A stretch of 64,000 bases of DNA from Symsagittifera roscoffensis (Eukaryota; Xenacoelomorpha; Acoela; Convolutidae). The stretch spans positions 24,806,701-24,870,700 of the forward strand of contig NC_087063.1 in NCBI RefSeq assembly GCF_963678635.1, read 5' to 3'. Both the position numbers and the translations under genes were made by a program. Each line of letters begins with the position of its first letter. Positions within the stretch are counted from its first letter, which is position 1. Positions 59,052 through 64,000 of this stretch are shown piece after piece. The notes below the pieces were generated by a model, which worked only from the letters and a program-made list of their open reading frames with translations, was not told the origin of the DNA and ran no database searches.

Positions 59052-59915
59052 AACAGGCAAAACAAAGTGAAATAAGGAAAGATTAAAAAGACACCGTAAG
59101 AAACTTTTTTACACGGCTTGGGAGTAACAAGTTCTCACATCTGCTTCATGACCGCTTGTAATTTTACTAACAGTAGCCATCAATAAAGCAGCTGCAGTTT
59201 CTATCAAATTGCCAATGCGATGCAAGAAAAATTCGACCTAAAAAACTGAAACTATTTCAATGTTCCGGATTTGGAACTCCTACCGGTTGATTAGGATTTG
59301 CTTTTCCTCGCAATCGCGCCACGGACGCTTGAACGAAAAACCAGTTGCCCAGCTTATCCTAGATTCACATGTTTTAATATTATGATCATATTTTACACTG
59401 ATACGGAAATGAGTAAATTTGAAAGATTCAAAAATGGACTTGACGCAAAACTCTTGTGATTTTTCTATTTTGTTGTTTTTGTTGTTGTTGGGGATTCACA
59501 GCACTGCTGTTGGGATTCTTGGTCCCGGCGTCTTCTCTAAAACAATGTCCACTTGTTTCTGCACGTGATACAATCACAGAATAATTGCCACAGAATATTT
59601 AAGTGGTGTATTAGCTGCATATTTAAAGAAAAATTATATCAATCGATCTTTCAACTGAATTCTTTATCTCAGATTTGGCTGAGTAGTTTTCGTAAAAAAA
59701 AATTGAAAAAGATTCCAGAAAACGATCAAAATCGAAAAAGTTGGCTTTTCGTAAATTCACAAAATTTTCTCTACTAAAGCATGGGAATAGTCTCGTATGC
59801 AGGGAAAATTTCCACACACTGATTTTTAAATTAAAGGCTCAATATCAACTTCAGCTTGTGCCAGTCGGTCATATTTGGAAGTTTGACCTTGAGAAAAACA
59901 AGAACGCTTAATTTT
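59052..59915. other. Right flank of the LTR element, no gene seen
   Basis: AT-rich sequence without a supported gene; short frames show no family likeness. AAC follows the LTR, matching AAC before the left LTR. Confidence 0.5.
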
Positions 59916-59917
59916 GG

Positions 59918-60195
59918 AGTGAAATTTGATTTTTCAAAAGCTCGAATGGAGCCTGTCATGCACGATTTTCTCGCGATAACTGAAAATCGAAAAAGAGAAA
60001 TCAGAATGATCGAGTAACAATCGCGGGAAAGTTGCCAGATAAAGCAGTAGGAAATTGCCATTCGCAATTTCCGTCACAATAAAACTAGAGTGATTGTGAC
60101 GTCACAATAAAACTAGAGTGATAAACTTATTAAATAGTTGTCGCGAGAAAGTTGAGCATGACAGGCTCAATTCGAAATTTTGAAAAATTAAATTT
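59918..60195. repeat. MITE-like palindromic repeat with internal 28-bp tandem repeat
   Basis: Left end GATTTTTCAAAAGCTCGAATGG then AGCCTGTCATGC and TTTTCTCGCGATAACT is an imperfect inverted copy (~60 bp, about 80 percent) of the right end, which reads GTTGTCGCGAGAAAGTTGAG, CATGACAGGCTCAATTCG and AAATTTTGAAAAATTAAATTT. Inside, GTCACAATAAAACTAGAGTG plus ATTGTGAC is repeated in tandem (60073-60122). Confidence 0.6.
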
Positions 60196-60382
60196 CCTCC
60201 CAAAATTGCGTGTTGAGTGACTCTTCTTGCCAGTGAAGAGTCGTATCGTGTCTCTTTACCACGTTAAGACGTCTTGTTACTCTCATGTTTTCTATCGACA
60301 GTTTTTGTGAACACATTTGTCGATATTGAAGGACAAAAGACTTTGGCCTGACCAAGTTTCTAGTGATTGACGTCCCAGCAAG

Positions 60383-60985
60383 ATGGCGAGAAAACTTCGG
60401 TCTGCCAGCAGCAGCGAAGCGACGCGAGATCCACACGCAGGACTGCTCACCCAGAAATCAGAAGACACAGCACCATGCGGTAATGCGGATTACCCGCACA
60501 GCGGTATCGTGAGCTCGAGTGGCGTCCAATGCGACCAGTGTAACAACTGGTTCCACATGAGCTGTGCCAAAACTACAAAGAAAGCACTTGCAGCAATGCC
60601 CAGAAACTCTCTATTTTACTGTCCCTACTGTGTCACCCCCTCGGTGAACGGATCAACTGGGTTATCTCAACTACTAAGTGATCTCCGGTTGGATCCGGTG
60701 GAAACTACTCACGAGGGTCTTAAGGTGCTGCATGGGACAATCAGTTATACCTCACTCCATCAAGCCTATTTGAGGATTGTCACCTGGGTACCTAACCTGT
60801 TCACCCTTCCACAGGGAAAAGTATGGAGTCAGTTCCTGGAGGAGTTCATCCGCATTCTGAAAAATTTGACTTCAGACCCAAAGAACGCTCACTCCGCCTC
60901 CTTAGCTTTTCACTTGTTCCCCGCGCTTATGCTACAGAAACCATCTGCTCGCAGCAAAGTGAAAGAGCACAAAAATCTGTACTAA
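60383..60985 (+). pseudogene. LINE N-terminal piece with PHD-like zinc finger
   Basis: 200 residues from an ATG at 60383. A basic start is followed by a PHD-type cluster at ~32-80: PCGN, GVQCDQCNNWFHMSC and FYCPYC. The first metal-binding pair seems to have lost one cysteine. The rest is like the region preceding the RT in related elements (LHQAYLRIVTWV). The frame ends prematurely at 60983-60985. The downstream homologous sequence continues in the +1 frame, apparently after an extra A in the run near 60971, with KARLEHWSNGNLDE. Confidence 0.65.
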
Positions 60986-61295
60986 AGCCCGTTTAGAGCA
61001 CTGGTCGAACGGCAATCTAGACGAAATTGTCTCTGAATGCTTGCTAATCCAGGATAAGTCTACAAGCAAGCGCCGAAAGGGAGTCGTCAACCTGTCGAAA
61101 ACGTACAGTGAACTTATCATGCGGGGTAAACTCACCCAAGCCACCCAACTCCTCGAAGGCGAAGAGTCTGGAGGACCTTTGCCTGTAGACGATGACCTCA
61201 TCGCTCAACTGGAGAGAAAACACCCGGTCGCCGAGCCTTCGCATGCTGACGCCTTGCTCAAGGGACCCGTTAAACCTACTCCTGCATCGATATAA
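60975..61295 (+). pseudogene. LINE middle piece between frameshift and stop
   Basis: Same frame as the RT piece. It has SKRRKGVVNLSKTYSELIMRGKLTQATQLL near 61070-61150, then a TAA at 61293-61295 in the middle of what reads as one continuous polyprotein region leading to the RT. Confidence 0.6.
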
Positions 61296-63491
61296 TACAA
61301 CATTACAGGCGCGCTTATCCGCAAATGCGCACTCAACAGCACTGGAGGCGCGGGACCAAGCGGCCTAAGTTCAACAGGCGCCAAACGTATTCTTTGCTCC
61401 GATAGTTTTGGTAAATTAACCGACGACGTCTGCCACGCTCTCGCTGATCTTACCAGAATTCTTGCCACAGAGCAACTACCCGCTTCAGTGATGCAGCCCA
61501 TAGCAAACTGCCGCATGGTTGGCCTGGACAAATCACCTGGCGTCCGCCCTATTGGAATCGGAGAAATTTTTAGAAGAATAATCACGTCCGCCCTTATCCA
61601 GTGCTTTCAAGACGAAGTTAGGGAGATTGTTGGCCCCCTCCAAACCTGCGCTGGTATTAGCGCCGGGATTGAATCTGCTTTCCGATCCATGCAGAAGACC
61701 TTCAACGCCGACGAGTGCCAAGCAGCCCTGTTCATTGACGCAGAAAACGCGTTCAATAGACTGAACCGCGGTACGGCTCTCAATAACATTGAAATTCTAT
61801 GCCCCCAGCTCCACCCCTTCCTCAATAATTTCTACAAACAGCCAGCTATCTTGTTCGTAGGAGGGAAGTCCATCCTGTCATCCGAAGGCACCACTCAAGG
61901 AGACGTGGCAGCAATGATCATGTGCGCCATCAGCATGATCCCCCTTGTCTATGATAAAACCGTCACCGACATTCACAAAAACTTTTACGCCGATGACGGA
62001 GCTGGTGCAGGGAAACTTATCCGTGTCAAAGAATGGTGGGAACTCATGAAAGTTCGAGGCCCGAATTACGGTTACTTCCCGGAGCCCTCCAAAACAGTAC
62101 TCGTTGTCAAACCACAACACCTCGATGAAGCAGAAGCACTGTTCAAAAGTGACGGGTTGATTATTCGCACTTCGGGAAAGAAGTACTTAGGTGGTGTTAT
62201 CGGCTCAACAGCTTTCTGCTCTGACTTCATCTTGCAAAAAACAGAGAAGTTCACAAGCATGGTGGAAAAGCTGACTGAAATAGCAGAGCAAGAACCACAA
62301 GCCGCATACGCTGGCCTTGTTTTCAGCCTGCAAAGCAAATGGTCGTACCTTCAGCGCATCATGGAAACTCCCGCGGAAGCATGGCATAACCTCTCAAGCT
62401 CTATCAACAACTTGCTCGAAACCATATTTGGTTGCAAACTGGATCCCACGTCGCTCGAACTTGCGCAGTTACCAGCCAGGTTGGGCGGCCTGAGCATTCG
62501 CGACCCAATTAGACAGAGTGCTCTAATGAACCGGGCTTCAGAATACATTTGCGAACCACACGTGGACTTAATATGTACGCAATCTGAAAATCTTCCCTCT
62601 GGTTTTGAATCCGATCAGAAATCTAGAAGGGCTTATATTCGGAAACAAAACACCGAGACGCAAACAGAACTCCTGCAAACTATCCGGCCGAAGCTATCTG
62701 AGCGCCAAGACAGACTTCTAGAACATACGAGACGGAAAGGCACCTCAGCGTGGTTAACTACCCTCCCTATCAAAGAGTTAGGGTATGCTCTCAACAAAAT
62801 GAAATTTCAAGACCTCCTCCGCCTCCGATACGGTATCAGTCTTGATAACCTTCCCGTTTCCTGCGTCTGTGGGAAACCTTACGACATCACCCACGCCCTT
62901 AATTGCACCACTGGTGGTTTTATTCATAAAAGACACAACGAGTTGCGTGACCTGCTGGCGAACATCATACGCGAAACTTGCTTTGACGTCTCCATTGAAC
63001 CGAGTCTCCAACCAGTTGTCCAAACTAACTCCAACCGTGCCGAAGATGGAGCAAGATTGGATATAGCAGCAAGGGGTTTCTGGCGGACCGGTCAACGCAC
63101 TCTTTTCGACGTCCGAATTTTCAATCCCGGAGCTACCACCAATATCAACCGGAAAATTTCTGAAACCTTCAAACATCATGAACAAGAGAAAATCAAAAAC
63201 TACCAGGAACGAATTTTGAACTCGGAGCACGCAAGTTTCACCCCCATTATCTATTCAACCAGTGGTGACTGCAGCAACCTGACTTCAACATTTATTTCCC
63301 AGCTAGCTCTCCTGACCTCTGAGAAGCGCGGAACCCACTATTCTGAAACTATTTCGTGGCTACGAACCCGTGTAAACTTTTGCATTATGAGAGGTGCCCT
63401 TCTTTGCATTAGAGGATCCCGCAAAATGAGAAGCCAGACCTGCTACAGCCAAGATATTTCCATCAATAATTCCCTATCACGACGCGACTAA
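61296..63491 (+). CDS. LINE reverse transcriptase and restriction-like endonuclease
   Basis: Open from the TAA at 61293 to the stop at 63489-63491; the first ATG is at 61488. RT motifs: CRMVGLDKSPGVRPIGIGE, ALFIDAENAFNRLN (catalytic Asp), EGTTQGDVAAM, and NFYADDGAG with both active-site aspartates kept. A helical thumb follows, then CVCGKPYDITHALNC (CCHC, ~residues 455-470 from 61488) and an endonuclease core with EDGARLDIAARGF and LFDVRI, where the spaced acidic residues fit a PD-(D/E)XK nuclease. The catalytic parts look intact, although the upstream breaks should silence the full protein. The same motif style occurs in many marine-invertebrate elements; I cannot fix the clade, though RLE groups such as Utopia are candidates. 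Confidence 0.82.
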   Translation, partial: YNITGALIRKCALNSTGGAGPSGLSSTGAKRILCSDSFGKLTDDVCHALADLTRILATEQLPASVMQPIANCRMVGLDKSPGVRPIGIGEIFRRIITSALIQCFQDEVREIVGPLQTCAGISAGIESAFRSMQKTFNADECQAALFIDAENAFNRLNRGTALNNIEILCPQLHPFLNNFYKQPAILFVGGKSILSSEGTTQGDVAAMIMCAISMIPLVYDKTVTDIHKNFYADDGAGAGKLIRVKEWWELMKVRGPNYGYFPEPSKTVLVVKPQHLDEAEALFKSDGLIIRTSGKKYLGGVIGSTAFCSDFILQKTEKFTSMVEKLTEIAEQEPQAAYAGLVFSLQSKWSYLQRIMETPAEAWHNLSSSINNLLETIFGCKLDPTSLELAQLPARLGGLSIRDPIRQSALMNRASEYICEPHVDLICTQSENLPSGFESDQKSRRAYIRKQNTETQTELLQTIRPKLSERQDRLLEHTRRKGTSAWLTTLPIKELGYALNKMKFQDLLRLRYGISLDNLPVSCVCGKPYDITHALNCTTGGFIHKRHNELRDLLANIIRETCFDVSIEPSLQPVVQTNSNRAEDGARLDIAARGFWRTGQRTLFDVRIFNPGATTNINRKISETFKHHEQEKIKNYQERILNSEHASFTPIIYSTSGDCSNLTSTFISQLALLTSEKRGTHYSETISWLRTRVNFCIMRGALLCIRGSRKMRSQTCYSQDISINNSLSRRD

Positions 63492-64000
63492 CCTTTCCTC
63501 TATTCTCTTCGCCCCGTTGCTGTTTTTCACTGAACTGTTGTTCTTAACCGTAATTTGGTGCTATTTTTTCAAAGCTGATGTATAATACTTGTATATTGTA
63601 CATATTTGTAGTTTTTCTTTTTAAATTGTCACCCGGCGCTCATTTTATTAATGTATAATATTTGTTTATTGTACATGTTTATTTTTAAATGTTCTTACTT
63701 TCATCTTAGTGAAATTTACTTTTTAGAAAAAAATAAAACTAGAGTAGAGCTGTCCTATCTGAAACAGAAGGAAGCGTATTCCCGAGAATTGGACTATTAT
63801 TGCTCGACTGGATTATCATTCAAACTGGACTAGAGTGAACCTTCGATGGAAAGGTGGACAGCTTGAATGTCCCAATGGTTCACGAGAAACTATACTCTAG
63901 TGTTCAAACTTGTTCCTGTTTTTGAAACTAACAAACATTAAACTCATTTAGTTACATTATTTAATTCTCGAGTTGTTTACTAACTTAATTACTCCCAGTT
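63492..64000 (+). other. LINE 3' region and right window edge
   Basis: The block TGTATAATA(C/T)TTGT(A/T)TATTGTACAT appears twice, near 63580 and 63652, a tandem repeat typical of LINE 3' ends. AATAAAACTAGAGT at 63732 is shared with the MITE near 60.1 kb. CTAGAGTG and its inverse CTCTAGTG recur at 63829 and 63895. No gene seen to 64000. Confidence 0.45.

Larger units (their letters stand above)
60196..63745 (+). mobile_element. LINE with PHD-like finger and restriction-like endonuclease
   Basis: Plus-strand non-LTR element. Coding order is PHD-like finger, spacer, reverse transcriptase with YADD, CCHC finger, and PD-(D/E)XK-like endonuclease; the last two are the signature of early-branching RLE LINEs such as R2-type groups. 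It lacks an apurinic endonuclease. One frameshift and one stop interrupt the first third. The ends are uncertain: the 3' end may be the A-rich run and AATAAAACTAGAGT at 63732-63745. Confidence 0.75.

Overview
The window looks like a piece of an animal genome. It is AT-rich, with mostly intronless single-copy eukaryotic genes, GT-AG introns, long repeat-filled spacers and three kinds of retroelement. I cannot name the species. All six host genes lie on the minus strand. Read from the right they are HNRNPM (31.5-33.2 kb), a 4-hydroxyphenylpyruvate-dioxygenase-like gene HPDL (13.5-14.7 kb), MED6 (12.2-12.9 kb), AK6 (three exons over 3.0-11.8 kb), NLE1 (1.3-2.8 kb) and the first exon of a COP9 signalosome subunit 7 gene (0.6-1.0 kb, running off the left edge). 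Each start codon has a pyrimidine-rich AG, like a splice acceptor, 0 to about 56 nt upstream. This suggests spliced-leader trans-splicing or tiny 5' UTR introns.

The second AK6 intron is swollen to about 7.8 kb by two tandem-repeat arrays and a decayed CR1/jockey-type LINE. From 14.7 to 31.4 kb I see no convincing gene, only old interspersed repeats, a ~160-bp tandem satellite, a near-perfect 108-bp inverted repeat, and two ~550-bp repeat copies with hairpin ends.

The main discovery is a 25.7-kb LTR retroelement of the Ty3/gypsy type (33,389-59,051). Its two 885-bp LTRs differ at only three positions by eye. It has a 3.1-kb leader full of an ACCCTCCG/CGGAGGGT motif, plus two tandem hairpins whose outer stems differ in sequence but both still pair. 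It encodes Gag-protease, a Pol with reverse transcriptase, RNase H and integrase, and a long Pol tail that ends in a macro-domain-like fold. Downstream is an ORF of about 2,856 residues with an SGNH/GDSL-hydrolase domain, a second SGNH-like domain without the catalytic serine block, and long unrecognised stretches. A final 99-residue frame overlaps its end. A 1,226-bp tandem duplication repeats the Pol-tail/ORF3-head boundary.

To the right of the LTR element are a small palindromic MITE-like repeat and a second LINE (about 60.2-63.75 kb, plus strand). This LINE encodes a PHD-like finger, a reverse transcriptase and a C-terminal CCHC plus restriction-like endonuclease. One frameshift and one stop interrupt its N-terminal half.
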